Positions 43,570-53,659 of a DNA stretch of 64,000 nt are shown piece after piece (position 1 is the first letter of the stretch; each line of letters begins with the position of its first letter). Made by a program: the position numbers and the translations under genes. Below the pieces are notes generated by a model. The model was not told the DNA's origin and did no database searches. It worked only from the letters and a program-made list of their open reading frames with translations. Origin of the DNA: Anthostomella pinea (Eukaryota > Ascomycota > Sordariomycetes > Xylariales > Xylariaceae); NCBI GenBank assembly GCA_963556695.1, contig CAUWAG010000011.1:744001-808000 (forward strand), written 5' to 3'.

Positions 43570-44238
43570 TCATCGCATAGAGGCTGGCTCACTTCTCGAA
43601 AGGCGACTCGCCCAATGTGCCATGCGTCCGGGCAACGCGATGCTGGTAGTAGCTTGAGTCGGGTCCTCAAATACGATAGGATCCTTGTTGATAACTTCTC
43701 GTCTCCCTTCATGACCGCCCGTATGTTCCGATGCTCGCTCTCGACCCTGACCGTGCGCATGCCCCTCCGCCTGCGCTTGTCCCGATCGCTGACCTTGCCG
43801 GCTGGTCGACGGGCTTCCAGGTATGTTCGGGAGAGCACGGCGGGACGGCAGCATGAAAGGTGACCGAATGCCCAGACGTCGTGCCCGCAACGGCGTCACG
43901 TATATTGGCTGGTCGTTCGAATATCGCAGTACGCTCAAGCCGCTTCGGCGCGTAGGGGTGCTAGGTGGCGCCGTAGGAGTGTGGATGGTTTGCTCCTGCT
44001 GCCGGTGCCGGCGCTGAGTCTGACGATAGCCCTCTTTTCGTCGTTTGGAAGTACCGCATGCTATCATGAGCTGTTTTGGCGGGGTTCGGAAGCGGTCGGT
44101 GCCTGCAGGTTGGACGCTGCGGCTTCTCCGCGTCGGCTTGATGGGTGTCGTCTGGTTTGGGTCCTGACGTCCTGCTTGGAGGTCGCGGCTGTGTTCGCTT
44201 GCGCGCCTAGCTGTTCTACTAGTGATTGGAACCGGCAT
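43570..44238 (-). CDS. Hypothetical basic protein, 222 aa
   Basis: Single frame from ATG at 44238 in good context (CACACCATGCC). The product is Arg/Gln/Pro-rich and likely disordered at first, with a more ordered-looking stretch LSVLRYSNDQPIYVTPLRARRLG in the middle and a C terminus DPIVFEDPTQATTSIALPG. No signal peptide, membrane span or known domain. The frame is uninterrupted for 669 bases in a region otherwise full of stops. Confidence 0.48.
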   Translation of the reverse strand: MPVPITSRTARRASEHSRDLQAGRQDPNQTTPIKPTRRSRSVQPAGTDRFRTPPKQLMIACGTSKRRKEGYRQTQRRHRQQEQTIHTPTAPPSTPTRRSGLSVLRYSNDQPIYVTPLRARRLGIRSPFMLPSRRALPNIPGSPSTSRQGQRSGQAQAEGHAHGQGRERASEHTGGHEGRREVINKDPIVFEDPTQATTSIALPGRMAHWASRLSRSEPASMR

Positions 44239-47079
44239 GGTGTGAGAAAGCTGAAGAGAGTGGAGCGTATCGCGTCGGAGATGACTGGTCTCAGACAGGG
44301 CGCGAAGGGGGCAGATTGGTTGCAGATACAGGGGTACGAGTCGAGCGTGTGGTCATGTCCATGTGCGTGGATGAGGTGACAAAGGACGGGAGAGGCGCTG
44401 AACAAGAGTGCCGAGAGAAGATCTGTTGGCCACAGTCGCAGTTGCACAGTTGCAGTTGCTGGGTAATGGTAGCCAAGTCTAATGGCAAGTGCGTCCTGTT
44501 GCTGGACTGGCTACTGCCTACCTCCTTCAGCCTTGAGCAGTACTTGGCCACATGGGACTGGTTCAATGTTGCAGGCGTTGGACAACTGGAACATTCAAGG
44601 CGGTGCACCAGTTCACCCCCCTATCTTGCATCTCAGCCACACCCACAGTGGTCCGTTGATGCGCCGTCGCCCCTATTCTCATAATAGGGTATGGCTGCGT
44701 TGCCCATTTGCATGCTTTCGCGTGCAGCTGGTTTGCCGCATCAACCACTGCATGCAACATAGTATCAGAAGCTGAAGTGTCGAAGGCGTCACAACCTGGC
44801 CGGCGGGTTGTAGAGGTACGATCAACAGGTCCGAGCAGACAACGCCATGCACTCGTCCATGTTTTCATTTCAACCGGTGCCCTGAAGCAGCCCTGGCCAT
44901 TGACAGAGCTGGCGATCCAAATGATGGCCAAATCGAAGGACTCATGTTCTTCGGTGCAGCGCACGCGACTGCGTGGTCGATGTCGGGTGACTTGGTGCTG
45001 AATTGCGAGACGGGAGGGAGAATGAAGCCTTGCGACGGAAAAAAACGGGAAAGAGTGAGGGGTAGGGCATGGAGACTGGTATACGCGAGAGTGAGGCTAT
45101 GGCTGGCCTGTAGTGCGCACATGTCGTTTTTCCGCGCCTTTTTCCGCGGACGCGAGGTGGACTCGGCTGAACATGGGAAGGTGAAATTATCCTCTTCTAT
45201 GGACTGTAAGGCCTCTGCGATGATCATACCGTCTTGACTGGTGTGGAAGCTGGCCAAATTCCGTGTGAGTAAACGGGGCAAGGCCTGGACAAACCAGCTG
45301 AGTGCGGTTCAGTTGTACCCCGACCTCGACCGTCCCCTCCTGCTGCTGGAGCTGCTGTCGATATCTGTATTTGGCGGCCGCGTTTGGTCGCTGGCACGTC
45401 GTTGCGCGTGAGCACTGAGTCCAAGATGGACAGGTAGCTGGGTCACTGAATGCGGTGGTGTTCCAGCCCTCGGGTTGGAAGCTGGGGTCGGCGGTGGTGG
45501 TGTTGGAGGCATCGAAGATGAGGTGAGGTATAGTATGCGTAGGGGTTTCACCGGTGATGGTGATTGTGCTGCCGATGATGAAGGTTGCGATGAAGGTCAC
45601 AGTACGGCAATGGATAAGGTAATGAAGGTGAACCTACCTGTGTCTTTTAAACAGGCGCCGTCTTGATGGCGCCATTGCATCTGTTGGTTGGTTCATCTTG
45701 TGCACCAACAGTCAATAGTCCCAGACTAAATGTGAGTCTCGACTGCTGAGGAACTGAAATAGGTCACATTGGAAACAATGTAGATGTTGTTGGTGGTGGC
45801 GTGACATGTTGTTGATGCGCCTCAGCTGCTACCGGTAGACGGGAATCACCTGTCGTGTTGGTATTGCCGCATTGCCCTACCGATGTTGGATCCGATGTTG
45901 GTCCGCCGCGTGCGCGATCCCTGCATAAGGATCAGTTGGTAACTTGGATTGCTTCCGATTGGGCATCTATCTGCAGGTTGCAGGGTGGTATTTGTGATGT
46001 TTCTCGGACGCGAACTTACCAAAATGCTGGGGGGCATACACAGGATATCGGGCAAAATGCTGGGGGGGATACTTACACGCCCACTTCCACTGCCTCTTTC
46101 ACTGCTACTACCTCACCCACCCCTACGCCCGCTCGAACTTCCGTTCCCGCGATCGGACAGGCCTCGTCTTCCCTCCTGCCCTATGTCGTCAGGTTGCTTG
46201 ACGGGTTGCTCGACTGGTTGCTCGACGGGCGGTCTTTGATGGGGCCTCGGGAACGGGGTGACCGGCCTGACCAGGGCAAGCATGGGGCGGCGGGTTGGCC
46301 AGTGGCACAGGAACGTTCAGGCCATACTAAGGAGGAATGCCCAAGACTGCGGGTTCCGCTGGGGCAGCTTAGGCTGGAGGACGTTTCTTGTAAAAGTTGC
46401 AAGCAAGAAAGTTTAGACTGCGACATGGCATCAGCCAACCCGCCTCCGACTGCCGTACTCTACTTCCATTCTCCTGGACCTCTGCCGTCCAAAAGAGCTT
46501 GTCCAGAAGAGCCCGTCGTCTGCATACTGCTGTCCCATGGTCCATCTGTCCGCATACCCGGCTGAGCGCCTGTTAAGCTCGTGTCTGGCAGATGCAGTGC
46601 CTAGCTCATGAGCCTCTGAGCCCCTATTCAATCCAGAAGAGCCTGCCAGCTCTGTCGATCCCTTACGACTCGGTATGTTACCTCGGAAAAAAAAGCAGGC
46701 CATGGTTCCGGCACTGGATGCTTCAATTTGCATTGGGGGCAGGGCTTGTGATCCACGTTGTCGACATCATTTGATGAGGAGGACTGCATCCGGGGGGTCA
46801 CTCACTGTCACCTAGGAAGAAGCCAAGACCACAGGATATGAAGGGATTCTCAACTCCTGTCAAAGCTGTCTGGAGTCACTCGATTCTCCCCGGAACCGTC
46901 CCGGAATACAGTCAATTGAACAAGATCCAGGAGCATGTCCAGTGTCTTCCCCACCCACCCTCAAATGTATACACTTGTCCCACATAAGTCTCCGTACGCT
47001 AGCCCCAATTCAATCTTCTGACCAAAACAACAACACGACACCCTCATCTTGCGATAATTCATAATAAAATCAATTCGCC
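44239..47079. other. No confident gene (about 2.8 kb)
   Basis: A 236-codon plus frame (45855-46565) has a Ser/Thr/Pro-rich middle (TPTSTASFTATTSPTPTPA), as in wall proteins, but no signal peptide. A minus frame (45600-45187) starts from GTG with possible small exons upstream. Neither is convincing. A short imperfect repeat (CCCCCCAGCATTTTG) lies near 46030-46070. Confidence 0.35.
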
Positions 47080-48186
47080 ATGGATATTAACGAAATGGGT
47101 ACCGTTCTGAGCGGCACTCGCCAGCCGAACGGCGAATTTACTTCGGAGGCGTGTACAGGCATTATCGCGGCGCGCGCGGAGGGCCGCAGTCGTAGGGATG
47201 TCGCACGCGCCTACGGCACGGAACGCGTCGAAACCATCTCTGAGATTTGCTCGTGTATCAACACTACCAAAACCACGCGCACTGCGCGAAGGAAGGGAGC
47301 TCCTAGGCTTCTTTCGCATGGGCAAGAACGCCATCTAGTTGATTTGGCGCGGAGGTTCCCTCGTCTCTCGTAGGAGGCGCTCAAAGCCAAAGCACGCGTT
47401 ACCTGCCACACGGAGACCATCGTGAGGGCTCTCCGCCGCCACGGCCTCAATAAATGGCGCGTAGCGAAGCGAATCTTTCTCACGGAGGATGACACCGCGA
47501 AAAGGCTTGCTTGGGCGCGAAAATACCGCATGCAGTGCCCTCAAAAGGAGTTGATGATGGCCCTCTTCTCCGACAAATGCACCATTCAGAATGATCCCAA
47601 TAGACCTGGCGAATGGGTCATCCGCCTCTCCAACGAACGGTACCGCAAGGATCTCATGAACCCACAGAGCCACGGGAGAGCTCGTATTTCGATAATAATT
47701 TGGGGTTTGATGTGGTTACGCAACGACAAAAGTGGCCTAGGCAAGCTGGTCTTCTGTGAAGGAAATTCGGATTCACCACGCGGAGGAGTCTCTGCTAGGT
47801 GCTATCAACAGGTCCTAGAGGAAGGTCTTCTTCCGTTTTATGAGGCAAGGGACCCTTTTCAGCAAGATAATGCTCCTATGCACGTCAAAGGAGGCTCGCC
47901 AGAGTGATTAGAGGAGCACAGAATCTGGACTATCGACTGGCCTCCTCACAGCCCTGATTTGAACCCTATCGAGCACATTTGGGCAGCTCTAAAGAAGAAG
48001 ATAAGGGAAATAGAGCCTCATTTTCAAGACCTGAAAGACAATATCGCTCACCAGGCATGGGCTAGAGAGATAATCCAAGCCGTGTGGTCAGAGTTGGATC
48101 CCGACCTCCCGAAGAAGCTCATTAGATATCTCCCCGATCGGATTGCCGCAGTGGTCCGGACGTGCGGCTGGTACAATCACTACTAA
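47080..48186 (+). pseudogene. Tc1-type transposase with two in-frame stops
   Basis: One frame of 369 codons interrupted only by TAG (47371-47373) and TGA (47905-47907). It has the Tc1/mariner order: N-terminal helix-turn-helix (TGIIAARAEGRSRRDVARAYG), a second DNA-binding part (IVRALRRHGLNKWRVAKRIF), then the DDE core. The core shows ALFSDKC (first Asp), FQQDNAPMH (second Asp) and WPPHSPDLNPIEHIWAALKK (Glu), with 34 residues between the last two (DD34E). No terminal inverted repeats were found around it. The single-base stops suggest recent loss of function. Confidence 0.9.
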
Positions 48187-48524
48187 ACCGCTATCAAATG
48201 CATATTTTGTTATAATTTTCGGCCTCGTGATGCCTTCGCAATTGAGCAGTGAATGTGGTGGTGACGGTGTGTGGATGGGGCCGTACGGAGACTCGTGTGG
48301 GGTTAGTGTAACTAAGTCGCCCAGGCATTCAGTCTCTTGCACCAACCCAATCCCCAACCGCAAACCTCCAACTCGTACTCTCTCGGGCTCTCCCGGCGTG
48401 TACATATGGACGTTCTCGTCTCTATCCCATCGTCAGAGCTGCCGACCCTGCGCCGGACGTGCGTGAAGTCTGCCACGCAGAACCAAGCGTGGGCGCGGCC
48501 CAACACGGACAATGCGCTCCTTGA

Positions 48525-48773
48525 ACCCTGAGCAAATCGTTCGCCCTCGAACCGCTCGCTAGCGCCCGAGCGATCACGGAGCTCGTCAGGCGCATGTGCT
48601 TGGTCTCGTACATCGCCAGCGACGCCTACAACGACCACTGGGACTTGTGGCACATCATCGGCCGTACCGGTGGCGGCTTTGCTAACGAGTACGGCGACGA
48701 AAACCGAGATGAGGAGCCCGAGCATCAGGATGACGCCTCCGCGGCCGGGGAAGATGACAAGCAGGCCGGGTGA
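48525..48773 (+). pseudogene. Partial coding frame, 82 codons, no ATG
   Basis: Open frame reading as ordinary protein (ALEPLASARAITELVRRMCL, then YNDHWDLWHIIGRTGGGF) and ending in an acidic tail, but beginning after a TGA without a start codon. Repetitive GAGGTCGAGATG-type DNA (about 48810-48930) follows, coding low-complexity VE repeats. Probably a remnant; the family is not recognised. Confidence 0.35.
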
Positions 48774-49397
48774 TAACGACGATACCGAAGATGACTTGGT
48801 CTTGGTCAAGGTGGAGGTCGAGATGCAGGTCGAAATGGAGTCGAGGTGCAAGTCGAGATACCGGTAGAGGTCGAGATGGAAGCGAGATGGAAGTGGAGGT
48901 AGAGGCGGAGGTAGAGGCGGAGGTGAAGGCGGGCGAGGCTAAAGAGGCGGAAGAGGATGGCAATAGCCTCGCTCAGCGTCTAGAGGTCAGTTCATGGGTC
49001 TGGACCTGGTGTATATGCGTACCCACCGGGTGGGCGAGGGTCATGGAAGATGCGACGTGTTGCGACTCGTCCAGTTACTAGCTGCCAGTTCTGGCAGTGA
49101 GCTCGGTGCCTTTGTTTGCCCATGTCAGTCAAATCAATATCCTGGAACCTGAAGGGGTATTGCTGGGCTTGGGTTCACCTGGTGCTGGAACACGTCCACC
49201 CAAAGTCTGCATGCATGTGTGGTCTGGTTATCATTTGCTTATAAGCGATGGGAACACTGCCAACCCCTCCTCCACATATCAACTGACTCTCTATCCGTGG
49301 TTCCCCATAGCCAGACTTCTCAGCCCCATCCCGATTCATGCCCAATTTCCAACTACGTCTGGACTGCCGTTCCATGCCCGCTTCCTCGCCGTATGGC
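48774..49397. other. Low-complexity repeat then no gene
   Basis: 48800-48935 is built of diverged GAGGT(C/A)GAG units. The rest shows no supported gene. Confidence 0.4.
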
Positions 49398-50036
49398 TCA
49401 TGGTCTCCAGCCCTGATGACGAACGTCGTCCTGGTTCTGCTGTGTCTCGACGATGTTTCGACAGGTGGATGCGAGATGCGGCGGTATCCTCTCCTTGACA
49501 TAATCGCCGAGTGTCGATTGAGGGTTGCGGGCGCCATCATCGGAGGCGGCCGGTGAGATGATTGGGGTGCCCAAGGTGACGACAGGGTCAGGGATTGTGA
49601 TCCATCCCCAATCCTCGCTTTCATAGTCGATGTTTATATCCTGAAGATTGTCAGCGCCCTCTGGAGAAGATGGCTTCTTCAGATTGTCTTCGTGATCGAT
49701 GGTTCGCTCGTAGTCGTCGAGTATACCTTGGAAGTTCGGGAAGATGTGGATCGATTGACCCGATGCGACGTATCCCACCCTTGATGTTGTGTCGAGGTCG
49801 GCGCCGTAATGAACCAGGGCAGAAATGAACTAGCAGACCTTCTGCGTCAACATGGCATACTTATCATCATTCGTGTTCCTGAGCACCGCCGCTCGCGGGA
49901 AGGGGAACTTTGCTTCCCACGCATGGATCTGACTGATGATGTAAGTCAATCGGATACGGTCGGTGTTCTGGAATCGAGACTTCGGGTCTGCACCACGGGG
50001 GAGGAGCATTCGCAGTGCCGCCAGTGAGCTTGCGCC
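49398..50036 (-). pseudogene. Ankyrin-repeat-type gene remnant
   Basis: Minus-strand frame open from about 50036 to 49398 except for one TAG (49830-49832). It contains ankyrin-like helices: LAALRMLLPRGADPKSR and FISALVHYGADLDT on either side of a non-ankyrin stretch (IISQIHAWEAKF). It then continues with an acidic tail (DYESEDWGWITIP). This resembles the C-terminal part of large fungal ankyrin or NACHT-ankyrin proteins. The stop could be CAG to TAG. No start codon or upstream domains are seen. Confidence 0.5.
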
Positions 50037-50997
50037 CTGTCAAGGCATTTCAACTCGCGGGTTGCTACGTCTGCGTTAACATCGTGCGTTTTAAAACCCA
50101 TGCAGACAATCTTTAAATAAAGAAGTAAAAGGAATAACAAAAAGCTTGTTTACAAAAACAAGGCCTAAGGCCTTAGAATGGGATGTGGTATTTTTATACG
50201 TACTACGCGCGATGCCGGCGTCGATGTCTGTTTAGAACTGCTGGCCTTGTTCCATGTCGTGGGTTGCGCCCGCGAGTGCCTCGTCGACTCTGGCGATTGC
50301 CTCTCGCTGGGCGAGGCGACGAGCTCGTTCGCGGTGTCCTTCTCAAAGTGGTTCGGCGTTAAGTGGCTGCGAGCTAGAATTTAAGCCGACTTCCAAACCT
50401 TCCGGGTAAGATTAAGGATAGCCATAGCTCCAGTCATAGTCGGACTACTATGAGCCGCCATTCGAGTGCAATAGCGACTGAGGAGCTTGCGCAGTGGCGT
50501 CGAGCTCCTACCGAAGAAGTTACCTAGAGTCTGTCGTAGTCGTCTTAGGTTAAGGGCACAACCCTGGTGTTAAAGTCTGCTGGTCCTAAGTAATGCTCCA
50601 TAGTGCCTAACGACTGGTTCTCTCCCACGCCGGACTGGGGCACAAGAGGTACTATAGAGGCCCAAGCTTCGTCAGGCAAAGTTGGAGACGCACCACTTGG
50701 TCGTTCATGAAGTGCTGGTCGTCGCGGTGGTGGCGTGGTTGATGCGCACGCCAATGTGACGAGCTAGAGCAGGTGCAGGTGCAGATGCAGGTGAGGTACG
50801 TGTGCAGGTCCAGGTGGCGCGGACTGGAGCTGGAGTCAGAGGCCAAGCTGCTGGCGGTCAACGCGCTTTTCTACGCTCCCGCTAATGCCAACATGCGAGT
50901 ACATGGCGATACCTATATGTTGTGAACTGTAAGATATTGTCAGCATGTAGTTGGATGCCGAGTAGAACATGGGCGTAGTCGCTTACATGCTCTGGAT
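50037..50997. other. No intact gene
   Basis: Short AT-rich patch (50100-50150) and scraps. A minus frame around 50350-50230 (ERARRLAQREAIARVDEAL) looks helical but has no start. Confidence 0.35.
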
Positions 50998-51225
50998 TTA
51001 GTTCTTTGTGTGGCTATGACAGTGCTTAGGCGCCATGACGGAGGCGAAGATGGGATTTTCGGCGGGCACTTCGGCAACGACCTTGTCGAGCAGAGACCAG
51101 GTGGTGTAGCAGAGAGCTTTGACATCGTTCACGATGGACGCCTTGGTGCCGGTGAAGGTCGGCGGAGCTTGTGGCGGGTTCTTGTACTTTTCGGAGCTCT
51201 GCCTTTCGCATTTGACGTTCGACAC
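50998..51225 (-). pseudogene. M3 metallopeptidase (thimet oligopeptidase/MepB-like) N-terminal fragment
   Basis: The frame reads KNPPQAPPTFTGTKASIVND, then LLDKVVAEVPAENPIFASV. This matches the start of fungal M3-family oligopeptidases, in which a PPQAPP-F segment is followed by a KVVAEV-containing helix. After that the similarity dies in stops, and the catalytic HExxH domain is absent. It is a fragment of a normally about 700-residue cytosolic peptidase. Confidence 0.55.
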
Positions 51226-51299
51226 GCGATTGACTGGGTAGAATTGAACGATGCGAGTCGCCCATCATCGGTAGTAGATGGCGGTGCGGAGTGATTGCA

Positions 51300-51480
51300 C
51301 CGCCAAGGGTGCAGCAGATACATCCATTCGGCATGACAACGAGCTTGTCGTCACGGCTGGCTTTCTTGCCATCGGCTATGACGAGACCGGCGTCGACATC
51401 GACGGCAGCCATGTCGTTGACGATCATGGCGATAGGGAGGCCATGATTCGGGGAGTTCAGGATGTAGTTTAGGAGGATTG
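51300..51480 (-). pseudogene. CobW-type GTPase fragment cut by the retrotransposon
   Basis: Reading down from 51480 the frame gives TILLNYILNSPNHGLPIAMI, VNDMAAVDVDAG and MPNGCICCTLGG. These are the Walker-A-following helix, the VND strand and the CxCC metal site of CobW/ZNG-type metallochaperone GTPases. The frame opens exactly where the Ty3/gypsy LTR starts, so the P-loop lies across or beyond the insertion. It leads within about 75-120 bases into the M3-peptidase fragment, an abnormal neighbour. Confidence 0.6.
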
Positions 51481-51855
51481 TGTCAGGAAGTGAACAAAGG
51501 ACCTTGTGTGTACATATACAGGGCCACCACGCCTGATAGTTCAGTCTCCTTGCAGAACAACATATTACTTACCCCCCCATATGGTTGGCCTTCTGACAGC
51601 TTGTTCTGCCTTCAACAACAACAACCTCAATATCACCACTTCAGCTACCGCTTCAGCTACCGCTTTATCTGCCTCCTCAGTCACTGTCTCAGTCACACGT
51701 CAGATATCTCTCCGAGCTCTGAGACTTCAGCTCGTTACACGTCAGATATCGCTCCGAGCGCTGAAACCAGCTCCAGCCTCCAGCCTCTGATAGGGTCGTC
51801 GTCGCACGAGCCCCCTAGCCTCCCAGCCAGCCTCAGTCACAGTCCTTTGTTCACA
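51481..51855 (+). repeat. 5' LTR of Ty3/gypsy element (375 bp)
   Basis: Starts TGTCAGGAAGTGAACAAAGG and ends in TCCTTTGTTCACA; the 13-bp ends GTGAACAAAGGAC are inverted repeats of each other. The first 76 bp recur at 57985-58060. Confidence 0.8.
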
Positions 51856-52160
51856 GGATAAGTCATTTTCAGGGCCAACCAATCACAGTCATCCACGCCT
51901 CCAGCCTCACACTCACAGACCTCTTGGACCTCCTCAGAAAATCAAGGAAGATGGTGTTCACCTTGAGACAAGCCGTTTACGCGGTGTTGACGTTAAACCC
52001 CAGCCCAGGAACCACATTGACACCCCGAAATGGGGATATAAGGTGGCCTTTTCCCCCTATTTTGGATTCAAAGACCATACCAGAGACCACACCGAGCACT
52101 ATCTCAGATCAATTTGACCCTGACCCGTACCCTGATCCTGATCCATTCACGGAGTACATC

Positions 52161-53659
52161 ATGTCTTCTGCCAACGGCAACTTCGGAGCCACTGGAGATG
52201 AGCCTCTCAGCATCGAATCTCTCCTCAGCAGCACTTGGCCATTCATCCTCCAGGCATGCCTCCAGAACAACTGTGACGGGGACTTCCGACCCTTCCGGGC
52301 ACTAATCAGGCCGCCAATACACAGGCTCTGATGATCTTCAACGCGTTGGAGGATACTCTTCGACTCCAGGGCTTAGAGATCGGGGAGCTCAAGCAAACCA
52401 TCAGACGCGGTACCGAGGAGTGGCAGCAACTACGCGACCAGCTACAGATGACCCGGGGCCGTGTGGAGGCATACGAGCAGAATATCGGCAGCGTCACCCA
52501 GGCCTTCGAGCAGGGCATCCATGGTATGAGCAGCAACCCTTACAAGGAGCCCTCCTCCCTGGTCTCCCACCCTGACAAGTTCGATGGCGAGGAGAAGGAC
52601 GACAAGAAGCGCCGCCGGCAGTTCAGAGCCTGGCTGGGCAGGGCTCGCCTGAAAATCAACGTTGAGAAAAAGAAGTACAGCACTAAGTACAGCAAGATCC
52701 TATACGCGGTCTCACGCCTGGACGGCGCCGCGAGGATAGCTATGGACTCGTACCTAGTGAATATCTATGACCACCCTGAGACTCCAGAGGTGTGGGAGTG
52801 GGCGAACTCTGATGCTCTCTTTGACTGGCTCAAACGGGCATACGACTCTCACAACAGGTCCGGCGACGCCAGCAGGGAGATGGACGACCTCAAGCAGAAG
52901 AACACCCCGTTCAACGTGTTCCTTTCGGAATTCCTGGCCCTTGCGGCCGACCTGGGGCTCGACGACAAGGCCAAGGTCGAGAAGCTGAAGCAAAAGGTGA
53001 ACAACGAGCTTCAGTCAGCAGTGATCAGTGTGTTCCCGAAGCCCCAGAATGGAGACTTCGACGGATGGGTGGACTGCTACCGCTCCCTGACGGAGAATAT
53101 CCTTGATTACGCGCACCATACAGGTAACAAGAACCCGTTTTCAAACAACCCTTTCAACAAGGAGAGTAACAAGAACAACAAGAACAACAACCAGAACAAC
53201 CAGAACCAGCAGAATCCCCAGCATCCAACACGAGCACAGACTCCGGCGGCGCCAGCAGGTGATCCCATGGACCTTGACACAATCAAACTGCGGCGCCTGT
53301 CAGCCACGGAGAGGCAGAAGCGGATAGACCAGGGTTTATGCCTGTACTGCGGTGGTCAAGGCCATATGAAGAACGACTGCCCGGAGGCTCCTCGTCTCCC
53401 TCAATCTGGGCCTGTTGCGAGACTAGCTGGCGGTTACAACCTCGAGAGACCAGGCTCCGCGCCGCCTGGCGGCAGCAACAACCCCTTCAGACAAGGCCAC
53501 GCGGCGGATCTTCGCGTGAGAGCCATCGGCTGGAAGGGGAATGCGGATGACTGGCCAGGAAGCGCCGCTTCCACACAGAGCACCCCCGGCGGATATGGCC
53601 ACGGATACGGTCACGGCACTGGTGAGAACCACGGATCTTCGGGAGAGGCAAAAGGTTAG
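52161..53659 (+). pseudogene. gag (capsid/nucleocapsid), frameshifted
   Basis: A start at 52161 (MSSANGNFGATGDEPLSIES) runs until a one-base shift near 52300. The frame then continues from QAANTQALM through the capsid-like helical region. The C terminus has an Asn-rich stretch and the zinc knuckle CLYCGGQGHMKNDC, which binds RNA. It stops at 53657-53659. The product would package element RNA in cytoplasmic particles. Confidence 0.85.
53648..53659 (+). promoter_or_regulatory. Possible -1 frameshift site between gag and pol
   Basis: At GCAAAAGGTTAG the gag frame reads GCA AAA GGT TAG, while pol is open in the -1 frame from AAA (53650). Lys tRNA can re-pair AAA on AAA after slipping back one base. 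A pol ATG at 53710 is the alternative. Confidence 0.35.
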
